Origin: Ovis canadensis
Lineage: Eukaryota > Chordata > Mammalia > Artiodactyla > Bovidae
Direction: 5' to 3'
Length of the DNA: 64,000 nucleotides
Assembly: GCF_042477335.2 (NCBI RefSeq)
Contig: NC_091255.1
Location: 29,366,501-29,430,500 of the forward strand
Shown here: positions 39,006-49,400 of the stretch, in pieces
Position numbering within the stretch: position 1 is the stretch's first letter
Layout of the letters: every line of letters starts with the position of its first letter
Translations under genes and position numbers: made by a program
The notes under the pieces: generated by a model
Told to the model about the DNA's origin: nothing
The model's database searches: none
The model's input: only the letters and a program-made list of their open reading frames with translations

Positions 39006-40464
39006 AGGACATGGTAAACATCTCTCCTCCTTAAAACTGCTTTCCTGTTTGTGAAGCCAGGATGGAGCCTCTTGTAGAAACATGTGCTTTCTTGATGACC
39101 AATTAGACTTCTGGGCAAAGCTTTCCTTTTTGCAGGGGAGGGGACGGACTGGATGTCCTACTGTATTGCTTAATGGCTTAATCCAAACCAAGTTGTGTGG
39201 ATCACTCCATACAATACCTTATTTTACCCTAATCTTCAGCATTAGTCCTCAAAACACCGAGCTTATCAGTCAGTACGTGGCCAGATCCAGGGGGAAGCTT
39301 TTTCTTCATCTACATGGATAGATAGTCTTTTGAATAATTGAGCAAAAAAGGCGTGATAATGTGAAATATTCATAAATCACTGAGTCAGCTCCAGTCAATC
39401 TCTTGGAACTTCTGTTTTCTCTGGTACCAGATGTCTCTCTAGGCTCTGAAGAGGGAAAGGCTAGCAACAGTGTCAGAAAAGAGGGCAACTAACCAAAAAA
39501 ACCCACCTAAGATATGAGGTTTATACTTTTACCACTTAGAGAAAGCTCACATCTCTAGAGAAAAACACCTCTCGCTAGAGCTCTCTGGAGTAATCCCCCA
39601 AAATGGTACTGGAAGGAGCACCTAGAATGTTTGAAAGCCTGGCTCCTTGAGCCATGGTCAAGCACACCCTGTGAGGATCTCCTATTCTTAATCACCCCTG
39701 GAATCTCCCCAGTGAGTCTTGAGGTCCTAGGCTGAAGCCCCAGATCAGCCCCCTACTCCCAATCAAGACTTGCAGAACTCATCCAAACGCTGGACCTTAG
39801 TGTTCCAGAAGCAGGTGTTCACTTTCTCCGCCTTGTTGGCCTCCCCAACCCAGTCTCAGCACAGCACTAACCGCCTCTGGGCCTTTTTCACTGACACAGC
39901 CACAGGGCTCTGTGAGCCGCTTCCACAACTGTCACCACGTGAAGTCAGCGGAGAGCCACAGCCGCAGAAAAAAAGAAACGAGGGAAGTGGGACCAAGACA
40001 CAAACATCCTGTCTGTCCCTACTACCTCAAGTGGCTCCAGCTTGAGAACCTGTAGGGCAGACCTACCCAATGGCTCACAAAAGCTCATCTTCTCTGTGTC
40101 ATTGCTAGTGAGCGAGTATTTTCTCTAAAGTCCAGGGACTTAAATGGTGCTATTCTTTGGCTTATGAAGTCAATGACAGGGGACAGTGATGGGCAATGCC
40201 CCACTGCTGAACCAGGATGAGTTGGCATGTGCAGAGCAGGGTCTGGGCAGGAGTTCTCCTCAGGGGCCAGTGAACGCCAGCTTCCGGGGGTGTGCGGGGG
40301 GGCGGGGTTCCATCTCTTTCCACAGACCAGTTTAAGAGAGGGGCTGGACCAGGGGCAAAGGGCTGCAGCGGCCTGGCCACGTTCCGTCCTCATTGCCTGG
40401 TAAGGACTCAGCCACGCGCAGTTCTCTTCTTCCTTGAGGGGCTAGGGGCTTCTCAGGTTAGGTC
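39006..40464. other. Intergenic DNA and probable ABHD15 3' UTR
   Basis: The ABHD15 3' UTR should extend left from 40464, but I find no clear AATAAA for it on the minus strand between 39000 and 40460. The second copy of the duplicated 95-bp segment lies at 39442-39537. GC content rises through this interval. Confidence 0.45.
39442..39537 (+). repeat. Duplicated 95-bp segment, copy 2
   Basis: Direct repeat of 37763-37855 with about nine substitutions and two one-base indels. Confidence 0.8.
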
Positions 40465-40990
40465 TCACCGCGTATAGGATCTCTTCCAGCTAAAGATCTC
40501 CTCCAGACTGGAAGAGGGGGAGACCTCCCGCTTCGGCAGGGTTGCCCAACGACGCCGGCCCGCTAGGAAGGAAGCTCGGCGCCTGCTGAGCCCTTTCATC
40601 CTCTCTTCCGTCCGGAAGAAGTCAGTCAAGGCCCGGAAGTACTCCAAGGTGACCTCATGGCTCCAGGCGGGCAAGGGCTCCTGGCGCAGGAAGCCGCAGT
40701 GGCCCCCGTGGCGGCTGAGCAGAAGGAAGAAGTAGGGGTTGCTGTGAAAGAGTTCAGTTGGCAGAACGTGGTTTGGGGGCCCGCACACGGGGTCGTCGGC
40801 ACTGCAGACGCACAGCACAGGTACTGCTGCCTCATCCACATCCCGGAGGGGGTCGTTGTGGTCCCAGTAGGTGTCCCAGCTGATGGGGAAGCTCTTGGTG
40901 TGGCAGAAGAGGGTCTCCTCAAACTCCCGCAGGGAGCGGCTCCTGAACAGTTTGCGGGTATCCACCGTGTCCTCCAGGGCCGTGGCGTAC
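40465..40990 (-). CDS. ABHD15: ABHD15 coding exon 2, residues 294-468
   Basis: 526 bp after the acceptor CTGCCAG, ending in SYTR and TGA. It holds the acid and histidine positions of the fold and a basic, Ser-rich C-terminal tail. Confidence 0.95.
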
Positions 40991-43900
40991 CTGGCAGCAA
41001 GAAGTTGGAGGAGGAACGAAGGAAAGAGAAAATAAATTAACAGCACCTGTTACAGAATGGCTGCCCACAGGCCAGTGTCTGACCGCGGAGGCTTTCTTTG
41101 GCCATATAGTGTGTTTAAAAACTTCCACATTGTTGCCATCATTTGAAACCAGGAGATTTGGGAATTCCCTGGCAGTCGGGTGCTTAAAACTGCCGTGGGC
41201 CTGGTTTGATTCTTAGTCAGGGAACTAAGGTACCGTAAGCCACATGGCGTGGCCAAAAATAATAAAGTCAGGATAATTCACATAAAATGCAGCTAGCTGG
41301 CTTCTCAAAGGAGAAGGTCAAATGAGGAGGTCTGATGACATGTGCTGGCATAGCAACAATCAGGGTATTTCTGCCCTCCTTCCTGTATAACAGTTTCTGC
41401 GAGGATGGTCATGGCATCACCTCCCCAGCCCTGGGGCAGCATTTGACTTTACAGCTGTGACCTCTGTCCTCCTGACCTCAACTTCTGACCCCTGTAGGGA
41501 ACTTGCTACAAACTGTCACCTCCTGTACCCCTCTTAGAACCCACTGGCTCAGACTATCCAAACCAGCATGTGACACCCCCATCATTAACATTTTACTTCA
41601 AGTTGTATTAGTTTGCTTGCTTTTTAAAAAATATTTCTTTATTTTTAGCTGTGCTGGGTCTTTGTTGCTGCACGGCCTTTTTTTCTAGTTGGGGCAAGCC
41701 TGTTGCAGTGCACGAGGTTCTCATTGCGGGGGCTGCTCTTGTTGTGGAGCTTGGGCTCTCACTGCGTGGGCTCAGTGGTTGCGGCTCCCGGGCTCTAAAG
41801 CATAGGCTCAGTAGTTGTGGTGTAACCGGCTTAGCTGTTTCACGGCATGTGGGATCTTCCGGGACCAGAGATCAAATCCATGTCTCTTGCATTGGCAGGC
41901 AGATTCTTTACCACTGAGCCACCAGGGAAGCCCAGTTTGGTTGTTTTTTAAAACATAATATGCTGTCCAGATGATGACAAATGAGTGTGACCTTGATCAG
42001 TGGGGCAGGTATTTCTAGAGAGGGCTGAGTGGCGGAGGAAGTAACTGGGAGTGTAATAATTAATTTATGAGGTGAGTTCCCAAATGGGAGCCTGAGAGCA
42101 ACTGCTCTGGGAAAGAGGGATATATTTGCTGTTTCCACCTCCCTGGGGAGAGCCTGGCACCCTGACCAGGAGGCCAGGATGGGCAGTTCAGTACTTAGTT
42201 TGGGTTAATTCAGCCTTAGCCAGCTGAATTTGGATAGGTGCCTCCTGCAAACAGTCAAAGAGGCTTGCCCCAAGTGGGCAATCCCCAAATTCCATGGGCA
42301 GGGCAGTTCCTAAAGGCCCAGTTTTTCTCTTCACTTCCCTCACTGTATCCTCCAGCTGGTACCTGGGGTCAGCAGCACTGATGGTGGTCATTTGTGGAAG
42401 GAAACTGAAAATTAGGCCATGTGAGAGCACTTTGCCCCTGGACTGTTCCAGTGGCTTTGGGTTGCCATGGTAGCATGTGGGCTGTTGTTGAGCTCAGGGT
42501 TTGGGAGGCAAAATGGAGCAAGGAAAGAAAGAGAAATCACAATTGCCACCATGTATTGGTGCCAGGCCCCTTACTTTGGTTATCTTACTTCATGCCACCT
42601 TGTGAAGTGGTTATTAGTAACTCTAACTGAAGAGGAAAGTGAGGCTCATAGGGATTAGCTAGACATGATGGCAACACTGTGGTGGGGCAGAAAGACCTGG
42701 GATGTGGGGTCAGACCCATTTGGGTTCAAATCCTGAATTTCCAGCAACTTAGCTAACCCCTTCATCTCCTAGGAAAGCAACAGTGTAAGCCGAGGCCTGG
42801 TTATTTGCTGTGGGACTGTCACCCAGGCCTTTTCAGTGGAAGAGTCTCCCTGTCACCCTGGTGGTAGATTCTTTTCTTTTTGGAGATTTAAAGAAATATG
42901 TTTAAACATTCTTAAAATTTTTGCATTAAATATTGAGTACATACCTAGGAATATGCAAAACACTTGTCAGGTCTCAGGAATTTCAATAAATCAAATAACC
43001 ACAAAATTTCTGATCCCTGTCACCTCCAGGCTCAGAGACTATAAGGAAACATTCTGGACAGTCAGTCACAATTGCTTCCAGAGCCCTCTTTGCTGATTTG
43101 ACTAGGCAATGCGCAGCATCAGGCTCTCAGGTTGCTAGGACGAAGTGCAGCTGAGGTGAGGCCAGGGGGCCCCCTGGGTTGGAGTTCCTGCTTCAGCTAA
43201 TGATGCTGACTCAGTCGGTCCGTGGCTTTTAAATTTGCTTCTCTGATTCTGCCTAGACTAGAGGGTTTGGACGCTTCAGAAACTGTGTGTGAACTCTGCC
43301 CAAATTGCTCTACACCTGTTTGATTCAGTACCAGGCAGAGCTGTTTCCCAGCCAGCCCCAAACCCCTATCCACCGCGTCTGCGGCCCCCATTACCCACCT
43401 GCTGAGGGCGACCTTCTGGTGAAGCAGAAAGCCCCGCTCGTAGGGCCAGGGCAGGCCGGCCTCGAACCACTCGCGGCAGCGTAGCACGGGCGAGATGCAG
43501 GCGGCTCCGGTCACGTAGCTGGAGGAGCCACATTCGCCCAGGTAGGACAGCAGCAGCGCCGAGCCCGAGCCCTCGCTCACCGCGAAGAGCGGGGCCGCGG
43601 GGTGTCGGAAGCGGATGTAAGTGATGGCCTCTTTGAGGTCGGACGGGTCCCCAAAGGGCTGCAGCCGGGGGCTGACCAGTGGGCAGCCGTGGTGGCCGCG
43701 CCGGTGGAAGATCACCGGGTAGTAGCCGCGCTCCAGGGCCAGCAGGCAGAGGCCGAGCACGTTGCGGGTGAGGCGCCCCCAGGCATTGGGGATCACCAGC
43801 AGTACCGCCGGGAGGCCCCCGGCGTTGGTGGCCCGGCGGCCCCGGGCGACAGGTCCCACCACCCAGTCCAGGGCCACCAGCCCATCATCTGCCAACTGCA

Positions 43901-44279
43901 GGTACTCCCGGGCCAGCTCGGACCCCGGCCCCACCGGCAGCACGAAGTGGCAGAGGGTCTGTAGGTGGGGCCCGGACAGCCAGGGGCGCGGGCCCGGCTC
44001 CAGCGCGGCCGAGCGTCGCAGAGCGCGCAGCAGGCACTGGGCCAGCGCCGACGGCTTACAGATGAGCCTGCAGCCTCCGGGCAGCGGCTCCCGCCCGTCG
44101 CTGAACTGACCCGCGGGGCCTCCGCCGTCCACCTCCTCCCCGTGATCTTCTCTCCGCGCCCCTGGCAGGGTCCTCGCTCCGACGGCGCGCCTGCCGGGCC
44201 GCCGCAGCCGCAGGGCGAGCAGGCAGAGCAGGGCGAACGCAGCCAGAAGCAGGGCTAGGGCGGCGCCCCACGATGGCAT
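40465..44279 (-). CDS. ABHD15: ABHD15, alpha/beta-hydrolase domain protein 15 (complete, 2 coding exons)
   Basis: Exon 1 (44279-43399) and exon 2 (40990-40465) join through an AG/G Arg codon into 468 residues, the length I recall for the human protein. A hydrophobic N-terminus (residues 5-24, Ala/Leu-rich) looks like a signal peptide or membrane anchor, followed by basic residues. The alpha/beta-hydrolase fold belongs to the ABHD1/2/3 group. The expected acid (Asp360, in CSADDPVCGPP) and His (His391, in RHGGHCGF) are present. The nucleophile elbow reads SEGSG at 235-239, with Gly where Ser is expected. ABHD15 is known as an adipocyte protein that stabilises PDE3B and supports insulin's anti-lipolytic action. 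It is transcribed away from TP53I13, from a CpG-rich promoter. The start chosen is the first Met before the hydrophobic segment; the frame is open upstream but without conserved sequence. Confidence 0.96.
41160..41267 (+). mobile_element. CHR-type SINE fragment
   Basis: GGAATTCCCTGGCAGTCGGG head and CAGGGAACTAAGGTACC, ending GGCCAAAAATAATAAA, in the ABHD15 intron. Confidence 0.75.
41627..41934 (-). mobile_element. CHR-type SINE, nearly full length, reversed
   Basis: Starts TTTCTTTATTTTTAGCTGTG and ends CACTGAGCCACCAGGGAAGC; the intermediate GTGGGCTCAGTGGTTGCGGC block is characteristic. In the ABHD15 intron. Confidence 0.8.
41935..43398 (-). other. ABHD15: ABHD15 intron 1, 5' part
   Basis: Mostly unique sequence with two MIR-like remnants (about 42545-42660 and 42672-42770). 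It ends at the exon 1 donor GTGGGT. Confidence 0.6.
43399..44279 (-). CDS. ABHD15: ABHD15 coding exon 1, residues 1-293
   Basis: 881 bp, very GC-rich, opening MPSWGAALALLL and ending in ALS plus two bases of Arg294. The donor is GTGGGT. It contains the N-terminal hydrophobic segment and the SEGSG elbow. Confidence 0.95.
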
Positions 44280-44720
44280 GGCGAGGCCGGAGAGCCCCCG
44301 GCGGGCGGTCGCGGCGGGGACGCCCCTCGGCTCGCTCCCCGCTCTGCCCGCGGCTCCGCCCGGTCGCGGCCGCCGCCAAGGGCCCTCCCGTGGAGCAGGG
44401 AGAGGGTGCACTCGGGATTGGCCGTGGCCCCGCAGAGGCAGCCAGTTCGCGCCCGGCTCCCCTCACCCGCCCCCCGACTCCCGCCCCCCGGCCCTTTGTA
44501 CAGCGATTGCGACAGGCAGGAGCAGAGGGTGAAAGGAGCGGAGGCCACGGAGAGGCAGCGAGGACGCGCCGGCGAGGCGGAAGGGACTGGGGAAGGCGAG
44601 CCGAGGAGCGGAGTGTGGGCGGCGGAGTGGGGGGAGACGGGGGTGAGCCTCAGGATCCTCTGCCTCCACCCCTCCGCCCCGCGTGGTGTGTGGCTCCCGG
44701 GGAGCCCCTGCGTCACTGCG
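44280..44720 (-). promoter_or_regulatory. ABHD15: CpG-rich promoter and 5' UTR region of ABHD15
   Basis: Dense CpG and GC-box-like runs lie directly upstream of the ABHD15 ATG on the minus strand, with no TATA element seen. The exact start site cannot be read from sequence. Confidence 0.55.
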
Positions 44721-45999
44721 CCCTCAGGGGCCGCTGCCGAGAAGCAGCAAAAGGGAGAAGCGAATGAACCGCAGCTCCTGGCGCGGACCCCGGGCTCCCG
44801 CGGGGCGGCGCGGCGCGGCGCGGCTGCAGCGGGAACCATCACCCGCACCTCGGTCACCCGGACCGGCGGTCCTCTCCGACCTCGGTGTCTGTCTCCGCCC
44901 CGCCGGCACCCGCAACTGCGCAATAACTCCTGCCGGGAGAGGGTCCGGCTCAGGGCCAGCGAGGGCCAGGGCAGGCGTTCCGCCCCGACCGCGGGCTTGC
45001 ATCGGGAGCCCAGAGGGCCAGGGACCTCTCGTTCCTTTGCCTGCATTAGAGCGCCCTGCCGACGCCCCCACGAGCATGGAGTTGCCCTGGATCCTGGCTG
45101 CAGGGAGAGGGAACCCTCAACACCGCTCCCCAGGAAGGACTTCACCAAAAGAAACAGCCCCTGAGCCGGAGAGAAAGATGCATTCGGGTGCCCTTGGAGG
45201 GGGGTGCCTGTCACCCCGCAAGCGGACTGTGGCGGGAGATCGATTGAGTCCCTTCATCAGCTCAATCTCTGGAGCGCGGGGGGCGGTTAAGAAATACCCC
45301 TTGCAAGTCACGGGGGGTAGGGGCGGTGGATGTGGGAGACGCTCTTGTTCGATTTCAGTTTCAGGCTGGACAGTACAGCTCTCACCCTCCACCTACTTTC
45401 CCGTCTTCCCTCAAAATCTCGAGCTGGGCCAAGGAGATGGGCGCCGGGGACTGGGCGGCACAACGGGCCGAGCACCCTGCTGGGGGCGAGGCCTGTGACT
45501 CCACCTCACGAGGTGGCCAAAGTCTCCTCGGGCACCGGCGGGTCGCCGTTGGGCTTATCACGAAAGCGGAGGCAGACGTAGACAACAAAGCAGCCCCCAG
45601 CCCGGCTGCAACTTCCCGGGACTTCAGGGCCTGGGGAGCGTGGAGGCCCGAGACCCTCTGAGACTCCTCCGGGTCCGGGCGCTATTTGCGAGGGGAGCAG
45701 TGGGGACCCTCTCCTTTCCGCAGCTTGTATTTCAGGATTCTGCCCCTCTTCCAGAGGCAGTCATAATGATGAATCTGAAGCGGGTTTGCCGAAGGAGCGG
45801 ACGCGTCTCCTCTCCTGGGCCACCTAGTTCACAGGAGTCCCACTTCCCGCCCTCCTTCCCGCTCCGCGATCCCACCCAGGAGCTGCAGCTGCGCCCTGCA
45901 GGCTGCGGAGACCCGCTGGGACCAGTTTCGGGGTGAGGGAGGTGGTCCCGGCTGTCTCGCTGCGCGGTGCGCTGAGGACCCGCTTCCAGATGACTTCTC
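44721..45999. other. GC-rich spacer between the divergent genes ABHD15 and TP53I13
   Basis: About 1.3 kb of CpG-containing sequence with long open frames on both strands. None shows a recognisable protein, and the openness is expected where stop codons (AT-rich) are rare. An antisense or bidirectional noncoding transcript starting here is possible, as reported near human ABHD15, but no sequence feature proves one. Confidence 0.5.
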
Positions 46000-46334
46000 C
46001 AGCTTGGGCATGAGGACGCGTGCGCGCGCGGCCCGGGCTGTGGGCGGGCCCAGGGGCGGGGCGGGGACCCAGCGGAGCCGCCCGGAGCCGCGGGGGCGGG
46101 GCGAGGCCCGGGCGGGGCGAGGCCGGGGCGGGGCGAGGGCCGAGGCGGGGCGAGGCCCGGGGCGCGCGAGCCCGGGGAGTCAAGGCGCGCGGTCTGGGGT
46201 CGGGCCAGACCCGCGCGCGCGAGCCCGGGGTCTACGTGGGCACGCGGGTGGCGTGGGTGCGCGGGGGCAGGCCCAGGCGGCGAGCGTTCCCTTGTTGGCT
46301 GGGCGGCCGGCCGGCCGGCCTGGGGCGGGCTGGG
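46000..46334 (+). promoter_or_regulatory. TP53I13: CpG-island promoter of TP53I13 with GC-box tandem array
   Basis: GGGGCGGGGC-type GC boxes recur between about 46050 and 46160, directly upstream of the TP53I13 ATG, in a stretch saturated with CpG. No TATA box is seen, as is usual for a housekeeping-type CpG-island promoter. Confidence 0.65.
46085..46165 (+). repeat. GC-rich imperfect tandem repeat
   Basis: About four to five diverged copies of a 14-18 bp unit built on GGGGCGAGGCCCGGGC, 170-250 bp upstream of the TP53I13 start codon. Confidence 0.7.
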
Positions 46335-46406
46335 ATGGCGCCTCCTCCGCCGCCGCCCCAGCTGTTGCTCCTGGCCGCCCTGGCAGGACTCCTGAGTCCC
46401 CGTGAG
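46335..46406 (+). CDS. TP53I13: TP53I13 coding exon 1 (residues 1-24)
   Basis: 72 bp from ATG to the donor GTAAGG. It encodes a Pro run and a Leu/Ala-rich signal-peptide core. Confidence 0.93.
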
Positions 46407-49400
46407 GTAAGGCGACCCGCTGCCGAGAAGCCTTCGGCCCGGGGTCTCCAAGTGCTTTGCCAGAAGGAGGGGCGTGCCGAGAGGGGGACTCGGAGTTCTC
46501 CCTTGGAGTGCTGGGCCTGGGAGGGAGACGGCAGAGCCCTCTCCGAGGCCAAAAGACCCAGCTCTTCTGCGCCTTGAACCCACAGGTGGTGGCTGAACCG
46601 GCGGCGGAGGAGGCGGGAGCCCGTTGTCCCGAGGGCCTGTGGCCTCTGCCCCCACAGGTGGGAGCTTGGAGGGCGGTGGGAGAGAGGAGCGTGAAGGGGT
46701 AGCGCAGTTCCGCCCTGGCCTCGCGGTGCCCTCCACAGCCATCCTCTGAGCACCTTGTTCCTCCGGCCCTAGTCAGCAGCGTCACCATCCCAACGTGACA
46801 GCACGGGCCTGCTGTCGTGTCCCATCCCCACCTCCCCAGCGGAGTCCCCCGGGGCCTCTCAGTTCTCTTGTCTCCCTGGTACAGGTGTCACCAAGAGTGA
46901 CCTACTCACGGATGCGGCCACAGCAGGTGAGTAAAAGCAGGAGGCATCCTCGGGGTCTGTGCTGGAAACAGCCAACTCCCTGCAGGCTCCATCTCTTCTG
47001 CTCACTAGCTCCATTCCTCACTGCTCCCCATTCCAGGAGGAAACAGTGCTCTTAGTCCCAGGACAGTGAGCTTAGGCCTCTGTCTTCTGCAGCGAGGTGT
47101 CAGGAATGCTGTTGAGTAGCTGGCTGTGTGGGCAGGAGGCTGCAAGGGGGTTGAGAGTCCTAGGAGGAAACAACCTGTGCTCTAGTTCTGCTGTGTGACT
47201 TTGGAAGTCCGCTGACTTCTCTGGACCCTGCTTTTCTGTGAGAGAGGTTCTTAGTGGTTATTATGGGCTTTCCAGGTGGCACTGGTGGTAAAGAATCCAC
47301 CTGTCAATGCAGGATACACAAGAGATGTGGGTTCAATCCCTGGGTCAGGAAGATCCCCTGGAGTAGGAAATGGTAACCCACTCCAGTATTCTTCCCTGGA
47401 AAATTCCATGAACAGAGGAGCCTGGCAGGCTACAGCCCAGGGTGGTCACAACTGAGCACACATGCTCCCCATGAGGAGTAAACAAATTGTGTGGGATAGC
47501 ACTTTGGGAAACAGGAAGCTGTCAGGAGTGTGTGAGTGTGTAATGGGCTTCCCTGGTGGCTCAGCGGTAAAGAACCCGCCTGCAATGCAGGAGATGTGGG
47601 TTCGATCCCTGGGGCTGGGAAGATCCCCTGGGGAAGGAAATGGCAACCCACTCCAGTATTCTTGCGTGGGAAATCCCACGGACAGAGGAGTCTGGTGGGC
47701 TATCGTCCATGGGGTCAAAAAGAGTCAGGCACGACTTAGCAACTAAACAACAAGGAGTGTGTGTACTTCAGGTTACCGACCAGACCTTGGGTTCACCTTG
47801 TGTGCCTGCGTGTGTCACTGCCAGTGGTTGGATAGCTTCTCTGTCCCTTTGGTTTTCCTTTTGAAATACCTATTTTTGATCCTTGTAATATCTCCAGGCC
47901 AGCAGAGCTCATGCCGCCTATCCGTTTCCTTTCCCCAAACAGCCCTTTTCATTGCAAACTGTTCAGAAACCACTGGCTCCTCATTTCCCACCGTATCGTG
48001 GCCCCACCCCCCTATCTGGTTTTTCTGGCTCTACCTGGTTCAGTAAGCCTTGTCTAACTTATCCACAGCTTTGGTTCCCCTTCAGTTGTGTTGATCTGCT
48101 CACCACCCATGAGTGCGAGGCTCCTTCCCCTCTATACCTGGCCTGACCTGACTTGAAGGGGGTCAGCTCCCTGCCCTCCTGCCATCCATCCCCACCCTTC
48201 TTCAAGGCCCAGGGCAGGAGTCAGCTCTCCCTTGAGACCTTGCCTGAGCACATTAGCCCTTATTTATTCATCACCTTCTCCAAATTCATGTAATGCTTGA
48301 AATTGTCTCTTACAATTTAACTGCTAATCACTTTGAGCGTTATTAGTTTGCTCGTTCATTTGCATTAGTCCTGTTTCCCTGAGTTTCCTTTGTATTCCCT
48401 GCAAGCGGAGCCCAGGAGTTCTCTTTTGGCATCTCCTACAGCCTCCGGCACAAATGCCGAGCATCAGGTCAGCTCAATCAAAGAATGATTCATAATTGAA
48501 GTGTTTCCATCCTGAGATTGTGCACCTGCTGCCTGTGTGCCCTGTATTCGGATACTTTGGGGAGACTGAATATATATTGACGGGTCAATACGTAGAAGAC
48601 CCGGTCTCTCTCTGGGGGGGTGGTTACAGCCCAGGTGGGGACCTGTAGAGCCAGGTGCAGAGGAACATAGCTAAAGAGAGTGGTCTGAGTCTGGCAGGGT
48701 TAACCACTCATGTTGTCGTGGAAGCTGTGACCTTTGAGGGGTGGCACTGCTTGGAGAGGAGGGATGAAGGGAATGCTCAGAGACAAGAGGGCATGCACAC
48801 CACTATCCAGGGCTCTTGATCCTTTCCTAAGCCCAGAAGGTGGGAAGGTCATCTGGTCATCCTGGGAGTCCCTTGAAGTTGACTCCCCAGGATGGGAGAA
48901 CTTGGAACTCTCAGGAGGGACCTGGGCCCAGCTTGATGTCTCCATGCCTTTCCTGCAGGCTGAGAACATCAGCTTCCTCTACCACCCCTGTGCCCACCCC
49001 TGGCTGAAACTCCAGCTTGCCCTTCTGGCCCACACTTGTGTGGCCCAGCCCTCACTGGCCCCTGACTCCAGCCTCACCCAGGATCGGGTAAGTGCTTGCT
49101 GAAAGGTGATTGTCTGGTATCAGTGGAGGCTGCAGTGCCGTGGGCAGGGCAGGGGGAATTCAGGGCCTCTGCTTGCTTGCTCCTCAGCTTCGACTTAGCT
49201 ATAACAGTCCCCTTCTCCTTTCGTAGCCCCTCGTACTGGCAGCATGGGGCTTAGCACTGGAAATGGCGTGGGTGGAGCCCGTCCGGGCTGCCCACTGGCT
49301 GAAGAGGAGGCAGCAGCGGAAGCAGAGGAGAGAGAAAGCTGGGTTCTGTTCTGACACTGTTCCTGGGCCCCCTTCCTTGGTGCCCACGCTGGGCAGAGGG

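Noticed and set aside
44255-45214. 319-codon minus-strand frame upstream of ABHD15
   Set aside because: In a different frame from the ABHD15 coding sequence and without recognisable protein features.
45732-46742. 336-codon open frame on the minus strand over the TP53I13 promoter
   Set aside because: Arg/Pro/Gly-rich composition, no known domain and overlap with a CpG island on the other strand's first exon; expected from GC-rich sequence with few stop codons.
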